Part shown: in pieces, positions 1-6,033 of the stretch
Position numbering within the stretch: position 1 is the first letter of the stretch
Layout: each line of letters starts with the position of its first letter
Source of the DNA: Cyclobacteriaceae bacterium
Lineage (GTDB): Bacteria > Bacteroidota > Bacteroidia > Cytophagales > Cyclobacteriaceae
DNA: 6,164 bases
Direction of reading: 5' to 3'
Assembly: GCA_013414665.1 (NCBI GenBank)
Contig: CP058703.1
Coordinates: forward strand, 2,168,887-2,175,050
The notes under the pieces: generated by a model
Seen by the model: the letters and a program-made list of their open reading frames with translations, nothing else
The model's database searches: none
What the model was told of the DNA's origin: nothing
Made by a program: the position numbers and the translations under genes

Positions 1-525
1 AAACTACGCAGGCGCATTAAGGACAACCCCGCTAATCCCATCTCTATACCGCTCAAAGCCAATCAGGAATGGGCTATGGACTTCATGAGTGACGCGCTGG
101 ACAACGGACGAAGGATTCGCACCTTGAATATCATCGATCACTTCAACCGACAGTGCAAAGGCATTGAAGCAGATCTCAACTTGCCGGCTCGTAGGGTGAT
201 CGAAATTCTTGAGCGTACTATCGAGCGTCATGGAAAACCCTTGCGAATACGAACCGACAATGGACCGGAGTTTCGATCTAAACGTTTTCAATTATGGATG
301 AAAAACAACCACATAGAATGGAGTCGTATTCAAAAAGGAAAACCTCAACAGAACGCCATCATCGAACGCTTCAATAAAACCTATCGTGAAGATGTATTGG
401 ATGCTAACTTGTTTTATTCCATTGAACAGGCTAATGAAGTAACAGCAAAGTGGGTGGATGATTACAACCAGGAAAGGCCACATCAATCGCTCCACTATCA
501 AACTCCGATGGCTTATGCAGCGTAA
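1..525 (+). CDS. IS3-family transposase OrfB, C-terminal part (5' end outside window)
   Basis: This is the integrase-like transposase that cuts and joins the ends of an IS3-family insertion sequence. The frame is open from base 1 and ends in TAA at 523-525, so the true start is outside the window; the ATG at 76 is internal. The rve catalytic core is complete. Numbering codons from base 1, the first Asp lies in WAMDFMSD (codon 27), the second in RTDNGPEF (codon 86), and the Glu in NAIIERFNKTYRED (codon 122). The D-to-E spacing of 35 residues is the family's D(35)E pattern. The C-terminal NQERPHQSLHYQTP block is typical of IS3-family OrfB. No frameshift is seen, unlike its neighbours. The fragment upstream of the core and OrfA are not visible, so whether the element is active cannot be judged. 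Confidence 0.93.
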   Translation, partial: KLRRRIKDNPANPISIPLKANQEWAMDFMSDALDNGRRIRTLNIIDHFNRQCKGIEADLNLPARRVIEILERTIERHGKPLRIRTDNGPEFRSKRFQLWMKNNHIEWSRIQKGKPQQNAIIERFNKTYREDVLDANLFYSIEQANEVTAKWVDDYNQERPHQSLHYQTPMAYAA

Positions 526-548
526 GGTTTTCTTAGGCATACAAACTC

Positions 549-603
549 TTGGAATGATCCAAAAGAAAAGCCCCGCACAAAAGGCAGGGCTTGACCATTC
601 CAG
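549..603 (-). terminator. Intrinsic terminator-like hairpin, best on the minus strand
   Basis: The inner stem is AAGCCCCGC (568-576) against GCAGGGCTT (584-592), with 8 of 9 pairs and a 7-nt loop. On the minus strand the stem is followed by TTTTCTTTT, the T-rich tail of a rho-independent terminator. On the plus strand no T tract follows. An outer pair, TGGAATGATC (550-559) and GACCATTCCA (593-602), extends the structure with one mismatch. It lies 24 nt after the transposase stop. It could shield the IS element from transcripts coming from the right, or be the downstream terminator of a lost gene. Confidence 0.5.
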
Positions 604-606
604 TCG

Positions 607-665
607 GTTGAACCTAACCCTGGCAGGTTGCTCCGCAGCAGAGCCTGATTCCGTTTCAGTTCAAC
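607..665. repeat. Imperfect inverted repeat between the transposase and hsdR
   Basis: GTTGAAC (607-613) is complementary to GTTCAAC (659-665). Inside, CAGG pairs with CCTG and TGCT with AGCA around a CCGC loop, giving a long interrupted hairpin. It may be part of the right end of the IS3-family element, or a remnant of another small element caught at the junction. It does not match an attC site: neither edge shows a convincing GTTRRRY/RYYYAAC pair. Confidence 0.4.
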
Positions 666-713
666 AATGCAAAATTCAAATCATTAATCTATATTTACAA
701 CCTGTCAAAATTA

Positions 714-2712
714 TCAGCCATTTACCCGTAATTGTAGTAACCGACCGTAAAGTGTTGGATGCTCAAATCCGTAATAACATCAAACAGTTTGAGCAAGTAA
801 AAGGCGTAGTTGAAGCCATTACCGAAGGCAGTAAACAACTGAAAACGGCTTTGGAAGAAGGCAAGAAAATCATAATCACTACTATTCAGAAATTCCCATA
901 TATAGTTAATGAAATTGGAGAATTGCCCGGAAACAAGTTTGCCATCATCATAGACGAAGCACACAGCAGCCAAAGCGGAAACACCGCAGGAAAACTGAAT
1001 GAAACGTTAGCCAAAGACTTTGAAAAAGTGCAGGTTGATGATGATGAATTTGTATTTGTGGACAAAGACCAATATGACGAACTAACTTCGGAAGATTTGG
1101 TAGTGGATATTGTGAAAGGTAGAAAGATGCTTACTAATGCAAGCTACTTCGCTTTTACAGCTACACCTAAAAACAAAACGCTTGAACTGTTTGGTGAGAA
1201 ATACAACGATAACGGGAAAGAGAAATTCAGGGCATTTCATCTTTACTCAATGAAACAAGCCATTGAGGAAAATTTCATTTTAGATGTGTTGCAGAATTAT
1301 ACAACATATCAAAGCTATTATGCTTTGCTAAAGAAAATTGAAGATGACCCTGCCTACGATAAAAACAAGGCACAGAAAAAACTGAAAATATTTGTTGAAA
1401 GCCATTCACACGCTATCGCCAAAAACTGCTTTGATGGTTGACCATTTTATGGACAGTGTAATCCGCAAACCGAAAATTAACGGATTAGCAAAAGCAATGG
1501 TGGTTACAAGCAGTCGTAGGAATGCAGTGAAATACAAAAAGGCATTTGACAAATACTTAGCCGACACAGGCAACCCTCACAAAGCAATCGTAGCATTTTC
1601 GGGAGAAATTGACGGACAAACCGAAGCGGCATTAAATCACTTTTCAAGTGCTGCCATTCCAGACGAGTTTAAGAAAGCGGAATACCGTTTTCTGATTGTG
1701 GCAAACAAATACCAAACAGGTTTTGACCAACCACTTTTACATACCATGTATGTTGACAAGAAACTAGGTGGTGTTAATGCGGTTCAAACACTTTCAAGAC
1801 TTAACAGAACAACGGCAGGAAAGAAAGACACCTTTGTTTTGGACTTTGCGAATGATGCAGACGAAATCAAAAAATCATTTGACCCATTCTTTGAAACTAC
1901 CATTTTAGGCGAAGCAACAGACCCGAACAAACTATTTGACTTACAAAGCTCTTTGGATGCTTTTCAGGTTTACACACCCGAACAAGTTCAGGAGTTTTCG
2001 CAAAAATGGTTACGAATGTTCCTGTTGACCAATTACACAGCATTTTGGATGCAGCAGCCGAAGTATTCAGAACTTCATTGACAGAAGAGCAACAAGACGA
2101 CTTTAGAGCAAAATGCAAAACCTATGTTCGATTGTATGTTTTCCTTGCTCAAATTGTTCCGTTTGTAAATCCGTATTTGGAAAGACTTTACTTGTTCTTA
2201 AATCACTTACAAAACAAATTGGGCAAACAACGTGACGAAGATTTGGCACAAGGTATTTTGGACAATATCGACATGGACAGCTACCGACTGCAAAAGGAAG
2301 GAGAATTTAATATTCAGTTGCAACAAGGTGACGAGTTAAAACCTATTCCGACAGACATGAGAGGCGGAGCTGCCGAGCCGGAAATGGAATATTTATCCAA
2401 CATTGTAAAAGCATTTAATGACCGCTTCGGAACACAATTCACAAACGAAGACAAGGTTAAAAAATGACAGAGGACTTGATGGCGGACGTTGCTCAAGATG
2501 CTGAGTTTGCAAATGCTTTCAGACATTCAGACGAACAGAATGCCAAAATCACATTTGAAGAAGTATTAAAACGAAAACTGATTGACCACATTGAAACCAA
2601 CTTTGAAGTATTTAAAGAGTTCAACGACAACAAAGAGTTTCGTGACTTCTTCGCAGGGACAATGTTTAAAATAATGCAGAAGGACTTTTTAAGATTTAAC
2701 GCAAACAAATAA
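714..2712 (+). pseudogene. hsdR: Type I restriction enzyme subunit R (HsdR), 5'-truncated and frameshifted
   Basis: HsdR is the DNA translocase and endonuclease subunit of a type I restriction-modification complex. The visible part starts at the VVTDRKVLDAQ segment (motif Ia). It then shows the DEAH box (953-964), FTATPK (1154-1171), MVVTSSRRNAV (about 1500-1530), the VANKYQTGFDQP motif V (about 1700-1735), QTLSRLNRT motif VI (about 1785-1812), and the helical C-terminal domain ending in TAA at 2710-2712. The N-terminal nuclease and Walker A segments are absent; IS sequence occupies that side. Three frame changes split the rest. At A5 1421-1425 the shift is one extra or two missing bases. At A5 2002-2006 and A6 2459-2464 one base is missing each time. 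Restoring them gives continuous family-like sequence such as EFSQK-MVTNVPVDQLHSI and EDKVKK-MTEDLMADV. No hsdM or hsdS is visible. The truncation alone makes it nonfunctional; the frameshifts may be real or base-calling errors. Confidence 0.9.
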
Positions 2713-2714
2713 TG

Positions 2715-2799
2715 CCAACGCTACAGTCACACACATACCGCATTCGCACAATGCCACCCGCAGACCAAAAATGCGGTAAGAGTGTGCCTGTTCCAACGC
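2715..2799. repeat. 22-bp inverted repeat flanked by CCAACGC direct repeats
   Basis: Two arms, 2723-2744 and 2770-2791, are reverse complements at 19 of 22 positions. Both carry the TACCGCATT core, and they enclose a loop of about 25 nt. Directly outside lie two copies of CCAACGC (2715-2721 and 2793-2799), in direct orientation. The first begins 3 nt after the hsdR stop. The layout suggests either a tiny inserted element with a 7-bp target duplication, or a repeat-type transcript-end hairpin. There is no downstream T tract for an intrinsic terminator and no clear attC core. Confidence 0.6.
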
Positions 2800-2934
2800 A
2801 GGAAGAATTTCAAAATATTTTTCCTCCCCTTCTAAAAAATTAAAACACCCGACACGCAGACCAACACGACAAAGATACGAAAACTCAACAACGACAATGG
2901 TTTACAGACACGATGGACAAGAACGCCACTGGTA
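2800..2934. other. Non-coding spacer before the intron, AT-rich then attC left edge
   Basis: I see no gene here. The left part (2807-2845) is a run of A/T with a CCTCCCCTTC pyrimidine stretch. A frame without stops runs 2780-2932 and ends at a TAA spanning 2933-2935, but its only ATG is 13 codons from the end and the translation is low-complexity. The last ten bases (2925-2934) form the left edge of the attC-like site that the intron interrupts. Confidence 0.5.
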
Positions 2935-2940
2935 ATCGAG

Positions 2941-3018
2941 TAGACGGCCTCGCCAGTTGTAACTGACGAGGTGCGCCTCTCACACCACTGTACGTACGGG
3001 CCTCGTATACAGCGGTTC
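2941..3018 (-). ncRNA. Group II intron catalytic domain V, domain VI and branch-point A
   Basis: Read on the minus strand, ACCGCTGTA (3016-3008) pairs with TACAGTGGT (2992-2984). TACG then pairs with CGTA above it, leaving the two-base CG bulge typical of domain V. The triad position reads CGC, as in class IIC, rather than AGC. Domain VI follows as CCTCGTCAGTT pairing with AACTGGCGAGG (2972-2949). In the CTAC just before the 3' end, the A at 2941 sits 7 nt from the intron's last base and is the likely branch-point adenosine. The key helices look intact, so ribozyme activity is plausible even though the protein frame is broken. Confidence 0.8.
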
Positions 3019-4295
3019 ATTAAGTTGTGGAGCTACTGTGGAGTAGTAGGTAAGCATAGATTCGTACCCTCGTTTTGCAAGGCGTTGCAGTGTAATGGTG
3101 GTTCGCATAATGGGGCTTTGGGCTACTGCCCATCCTCCCATTCGTGTTCTGCTCCACGCATACGCCTGTCGGGCATTAACTCCGAGCCGAATGAAGTTTT
3201 TCTTCCTCCGGTCGGCTTTCTTCCAGTCTGCCCAAATGCAGTACCTTAGTCTATGGCGCATCCAACTGTCGAGTTCTTTGAGTTTGCTCTGTATATTTCC
3301 CATACGGAAATAGTTGATCCAACCCGGTGAATCTCTTTCAGTTTGGCGATGCGCTCATCGAACGTACGGGCTGCCGTTTTCTTCGTGATGTGTTTTAAGC
3401 TGCGCTTTAGCTTCGCCCAACTCTTGTCTGCAACCACCAGTTGGTATTTGCCTTTGACGCCTTTTTCATACGTGGGCACAAACTGATAACCCAGTATGTT
3501 GAATTGAACAGGTTTGCGTATGCCGCTCTTTTCCCGGTTTATGGACAGCTTCAACTTGTTTTTCAAAAACAGAAAAATGCTGTTGCCAACTTTGCGGGCT
3601 GTGTTTCTACTTTTCGTATAAACACTAAAGTCATCGGCATATCGAACATACCGGTGTCCTTGCTTTTCCAATTCTTTATCTAACTCGTGGAGTAAGGTGT
3701 TGGACAGCAACGGGCTCAACGGGCTGCCCTGTGGAACGCCTTTTCTCCGTTTAACTAATCGCCCGTCAATCTTTATCGGGGCGCGTAGCCATTTACGGAT
3801 AAGGCGTAACGTCAACGGGCATTTCACTTTGCTGTACACAAGTTCCAACAAGATCGCATGATCTACTTCATCGAAGAAGTTCTTTAGGTCTATGTCAACA
3901 ATGTGAACATATCCTGCATGGATGTTTTGATGGGCTTGTTGCACCGCCTGATGCGCATTACGATTGGGACGGAAGCCGTAGCTGTTTGCTGTGAACTCTG
4001 TCTCGAATTTTGGCGCGATAACCTGACTGACCGCTTGTTGTAACATGCGGTCGGTTACCGTGGGAATTCCCAGCAGTCGGGTCTTGCCATTCTCTTTGGG
4101 TATCGCTACCCCTAAGATGGGTTGGGGTAAGTAGCGTCCGTTACATACCGCGGTCGCTATCGCGTCTCTGTTTTTATTCAGGTGTTGACGCAATGCTGTG
4201 ACTGTCATACCATCTACGCCTGCCGAACCTCCGTTCGACACGGCCTGACGATATGCTTTGTGCATGTTCTTTCTGCTAATAACCCTCTCAATCAT
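2980..4295 (-). CDS. ltrA: Group II intron reverse transcriptase/maturase (one frameshift)
   Basis: The protein helps the intron RNA splice and copies it into new DNA sites. The start MIERVISRKNM at 4295 is the usual family start, with a weak AGAAG just upstream. Reverse transcriptase blocks are clear: GVDGMTV (26-32), IPKENGKTRLLGIPT (65-79), SYGFRPNRNAHQAV (105-118), VDIDLKNFFDEVDH (133-146), PQGSPLSPLLSN (188-199) and the catalytic YADD (219-222). After residue 323 the frame breaks. One missing G in the GGG run (plus strand CCC, 3323-3325) would restore HRGWINYFRMGN and join the maturase and DNA-binding part that ends at the TGA in 2980-2982. The repaired protein is about 437 residues. There is no HNH endonuclease domain. 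The last 14 codons (LNEPLYTRPVRTVV) are encoded by domain V itself, so coding and ribozyme sequence overlap. As sequenced, the first frame stops at 3246-3248 and yields 349 residues without a functional maturase end. Confidence 0.9.
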
Positions 4296-4794
4296 CTTCT
4301 TTTATACTACTCTTTGTTTCTCTTGTTCCGCTTATCGTAAGGCTATAACTATATAATGGTTACTCCTTACAGCATTTGGAACAACTTAACGTTCTGCCCT
4401 TCATTGATGTGTGAGTCCTCCCCATATAGCGGGGCTCGTTCCTATCAACTACTATGGCGTCTGCTGACTTCTCCTTGATGTACACGACATCAGGAGACCT
4501 CCCAGGTAAGACACTTATCCTTCCGTCTATCTCTGCCACATCTACATACCACCTCTTTTGCACCAACAGGCTTCGTGATGATGTGCTCACTCACCCGAAG
4601 TGGCATGCCTCTGTATGTGGTTCATGTTCTTCAGTACAGACTTTTGCAGTCCTGCTTCCTTCAGTTCAAGGATCACTCCTTACAACCTTGCAGCTTGCTA
4701 TATGCTTTTAGGATTCGCACATCAGGGACTTGCACCCTTGGGATAATCAAACTATTTTCCCGTCTGGAAAACAGTTGTGCCATGCTGGGCACAC
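4296..4794 (-). ncRNA. Group II intron 5' domains (I to start of IV)
   Basis: These 499 bases hold no believable gene on either strand; they are the structured 5' part of the intron RNA. The first 15 bases carry the GTGTG 5' splice site and CCCAGCATGG. The next segment has a CAGACGGGAAAATAG region and GGGTGCAAGTCCC, which reads as a small hairpin. A CATACAGAGGCATGCC segment (about 4602-4617) follows. Exon-binding sites must lie here, but I could not assign them reliably by eye. A plus-strand copy of 4732-4797 and a short piece of 4603-4619 recur in the relic at 5687-5768. Confidence 0.7.
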
Positions 4795-4958
4795 ACAGCG
4801 TGTTGCCTCAATTGGCGGTGACGTGCAAAATTGAAGCTGAGTGCTACTATAAAACTTTTGTGCAGGTTGACAGTGAAGTGCTCCGAAATCGCCAACTGCG
4901 GCAACACGCAAACCGTTAGTGGCAAGCATAAAAGGCCAAAACCAAAAAAATTGACAAG

Positions 4959-5198
4959 ATGAATTATCAAGATTGTCCACATTATGATGAAATTTTAAAA
5001 CTTTTATCAGAAGGCCTAGATTTAGAAAATATTAGTTTTGAAATTGATGAAACAATGAATTGTAAAGACTGTACTGAAATAGAGGGCGTTTGTGAGTTAT
5101 GGCTATGGTCATTCACACACATTAATCATACAAAACAAATGAGTATTGCTGATGCAAAAATAGTCATTGACAATTTGAATGAAAAAATGGGCAAATAG
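4959..5198 (+). CDS. Unknown small Cys-containing protein, 79 residues
   Basis: I do not recognise this gene. It starts at ATG 4959, 35 bp after the attC-like site, and ends at TAG 5198, 17 bp before the helicase start, so the two probably form one cassette or operon. The protein is acidic in its first half. It has Cys6, a CxxC pair (35 and 38) and Cys45, a set that could bind a metal ion. The C-terminal part (ADAKIVIDNLNEKMGK) looks helical. There is no signal peptide or membrane segment. The frame is uninterrupted, unlike its neighbours, and codon use is AT-rich like the helicase. No strong ribosome-binding site is seen; AAAAAAATTGACAAG precedes the ATG, and A-rich leaders are common in Bacteroidota. 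Confidence 0.65.
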   Translation: MNYQDCPHYDEILKLLSEGLDLENISFEIDETMNCKDCTEIEGVCELWLWSFTHINHTKQMSIADAKIVIDNLNEKMGK

Positions 5199-5215
5199 TA
5201 ATTCAAACACAAATA

Positions 5216-5630
5216 ATGGCGACAATAATTGACAATATAGAATTAGACGAAACGAACGTTGAATTCAATTATGCTTCCGATTTTGTAAAGCATACCGACA
5301 GACTTGTTTATCTCACAGGAAAAGCAGGAACTGGTAAGACAACGTTTCTAAAATATTTGCGAGAAACAACGACAAAAATACAGTCATTCTTGCACCAACA
5401 GGAGTTGCGGCTATAAATGCAGGTGGACAAACTATTCATTCCTTTTTCAGATAAAGCCAAGTGTTTATGTTCCCAATGACAAACGTTTACGAACAAGAGT
5501 GACTTAAACGACACTGACAGAAGCATAATATTTGACCATTTTAAATACTTCAAAGAGCGAATTGAAATTATACAAGGTTTAGACCTTTTAATTATTAACG
5601 AAATATCAATGGTAAGATGCGACTTACTCT
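5216..5630 (+). pseudogene. PIF1-like/RecD-type DNA helicase, N-terminal fragment, frameshifted
   Basis: The fragment matches a common Bacteroidota family of PIF1-like helicases, ATP-driven 5'-3' DNA unwinding enzymes. From ATG 5216 the protein shows Walker A GKAGTGKT (residues 35-42). APTGVAAINAGG and QTIHSFFQ follow in the next frames, then GLDLLIINEISMVRCDLL, the Walker B region. Three single-base losses separate these frames: AAA 5364-5366 (restores LRENNDKN), T5 5443-5447 (restores SFFQIKP), and TTAAA 5504-5508 (restores RVTLNDTD). Walker B normally reads DEISM; here it is NEISM, a change at a key Mg-binding Asp. After about 5630 the sequence switches to group II intron relic, so the remaining helicase motifs are gone. 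Family members are several hundred residues long, so only the first quarter or so remains. It is certainly nonfunctional because of the truncation. Confidence 0.85.
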
Positions 5631-5765
5631 TACTGAGGAGTAATAGGTAAGCATAGATTCCCTCGTTTTGCAAGGCGTTATAGTGTGCATGCCTCTGTAT
5701 GTGCACCCTTGGGATAATCAAACTATTTTCCCATCTGGAAAACAGTTGTGCCATGCTGGGCACAC
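5631..5765 (-). mobile_element. Relic of a second copy of the same group II intron, internally deleted
   Basis: This 135-bp piece is a mosaic of three parts of the intron at 2935-4794, in the same order and orientation. 5703-5765 equals the intron's first 63 nt (4732-4794) with one mismatch. 5687-5703 equals 4603-4619. 5631-5687 resembles 3034-3094 with about seven substitutions and a 4-nt gap. Two internal deletions of about 110 and 1510 nt explain the junctions; TG at the first junction is shared by both parents. The 5' end GTGTGCCC at 5765 is intact, but domains V and VI are missing, so it cannot splice. Its lost 3' end and the lost helicase 3' part suggest a third deletion with a breakpoint near 5630. 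Confidence 0.88.
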
Positions 5766-5931
5766 ACAATGTGCATAATCAATGGTGGGGCTCGGTGTAA
5801 ATTTGTAGTTTTAGTTTTCAAACAACGTTCGGTGTCGTGGGACAAGTCGCGGCAGGTCGGTCTTAGCATTCCGCTACGCTCCATTTTTAGCGCTCCTATT
5901 CCCGCCACTGCTTATGCACTCAACGTTGTGC
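5766..5931 (+). other. attC-like recombination site 2, left edge lost to the intron relic
   Basis: Arms at 5771-5789 (GTGCATAATCAATGGTGGG) and 5901-5919 are reverse complements at 16 of 19 positions. Right of them, CAAC-GTTGTGC (5921-5931) resembles an attC R' box. The expected partner GCACAAC on the left is cut by the intron relic; only its last AC and the following AAT (5766-5770) remain. On the bottom strand the bases before the relic read ATTGT, exactly the TTGT target described for IIC-attC introns. The 111-nt loop region carries further short repeats and no believable gene. GTTGTGC deviates from GTTRRRY at one base, so a strict attC model might score it low. Confidence 0.5.
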
Positions 5932-5978
5932 GTCTGCTTTTCCTAGATAAATTCAGCTTCGAATTGACAAAAATATAG

Positions 5979-6009
5979 TTTCTATAATTGGAAACTTTTG
6001 TTACCTTTG
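5979..6009 (+). promoter_or_regulatory. Bacteroidota-type promoter for the toxin gene
   Basis: TACCTTTG at 6002-6009 fits the Bacteroidota -7 box TAnnTTTG. TTTC at 5979-5982 is a 3-of-4 match to the -33 box TTTG, with exactly 19 nt between the boxes. Transcription would start near 6015, about 20 nt before the ATG at 6034. It lies after the attC-like site, so the cassette appears to carry its own promoter. Confidence 0.65.
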
Positions 6010-6033
6010 CCTCGTTGGACTAACATATGGTTA

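Larger units (their letters stand above)
1..662 (+). mobile_element. IS3-family element, right portion; right boundary tentative
   Basis: The transposase fragment marks an insertion sequence entering from the left edge. Its right end cannot be fixed because the left terminal repeat is outside the window. One candidate is the sequence ending CAGTTCA at 662. Read inwards on the minus strand it begins TGAACTG, which resembles the TGAAC-type tips of some IS3-family elements. Recognisable HsdR sequence resumes only at about 714-725, so 50-60 bases between the candidate end and HsdR stay unexplained. The element lies where the N-terminal part of hsdR should be, so it or a linked deletion removed that part. 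Confidence 0.5.
2935..4794 (-). mobile_element. Group II intron, probably class IIC, full length (about 1860 nt)
   Basis: On the minus strand the intron starts at 4794 with GTGTGCCCAGCATGG, matching the GTGYG rule for group II 5' ends. The 5' RNA domains occupy 4296-4794, including a GGGTGCAAGTCCC segment at about 4728-4740. A long domain IV holds the reverse transcriptase/maturase gene. Domain V (about 2983-3018) and domain VI (2949-2972) follow, and the 3' end is CTACTCGAT at 2935-2943. Class IIC is supported by the domain V sequence with a CGC-type triad, the absence of an endonuclease domain in the encoded protein, and placement directly after a stem-loop. The 5' exon ends CGCTGT and the 3' exon starts TACCAGTGGC. 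Its orientation is opposite to the surrounding genes, as known for IIC introns in attC bottom strands. It is less AT-rich than the flanking genes, consistent with transfer. The boundaries are motif-based and could shift by 1-3 nt. Confidence 0.87.
2925..4923 (+). other. attC-like recombination site 1, split by the group II intron
   Basis: With the intron (2935-4794) removed, the sequence forms an imperfect inverted repeat of about 139 bp. The outer arms are GCCACT (2925-2930) and AGTGGC (4918-4923). The inner arms, 4798-4817 and 4890-4909, match at 18 of 20 positions and share GCGTGTTGCC and TTGGCG. The right edge reads CCGTTAGTGGC, close to an attC R' box (GTTRRRY) with one misfit base. On the left the pairing partner would be GCCACTAAC, but GCCACTGGTAAC is present, an extra GGT. 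On the bottom strand the intron sits in CTGT|TACC, the position used by IIC-attC introns (TTGT|T). The unpaired central loop (about 70 nt) is long but within attC size limits. The alternative is a large non-integron hairpin, since class IIC introns also target terminators. Confidence 0.55.

Noticed and set aside
607..665. Third attC site between the transposase and hsdR
   Set aside because: ACCTAAC at 612-618 fits RYYYAAC, but no matching GTTRRRY lies on the right side and the arms do not show attC order.
1421..2464. Programmed frameshifting or phase variation in hsdR
   Set aside because: The A runs are only 5-6 long, three shifts would be needed in differing directions, and the gene already lacks its N-terminal half. 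Base-calling error or decay is simpler.
2780..2935. Plus-strand frame open for about 50 codons and ending in a TAA at the attC-like left box
   Set aside because: Its only ATG is at 2897, 13 codons before the stop, and the translation is Arg/Thr-rich low complexity with no family resemblance. A stop codon inside an attC left box is suggestive but not enough.
4454..4919. Overlapping plus-strand frames of 85 and 114 codons opposite the intron 5' region
   Set aside because: They lie antisense to structured intron RNA and cross the intron boundary into the hairpin; translations look random (many Ser, Cys and Leu runs).
5308..5769. Minus-strand frame of 153 codons across the helicase fragment and intron relic
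   Set aside because: It is the antisense of recognisable helicase sequence and runs through the intron relic, so it is a chance open frame.
5748..5978. Plus-strand frame of 76 codons over attC-like site 2
   Set aside because: It starts inside the intron relic and covers the inverted repeat; no family resemblance and no initiation signal.
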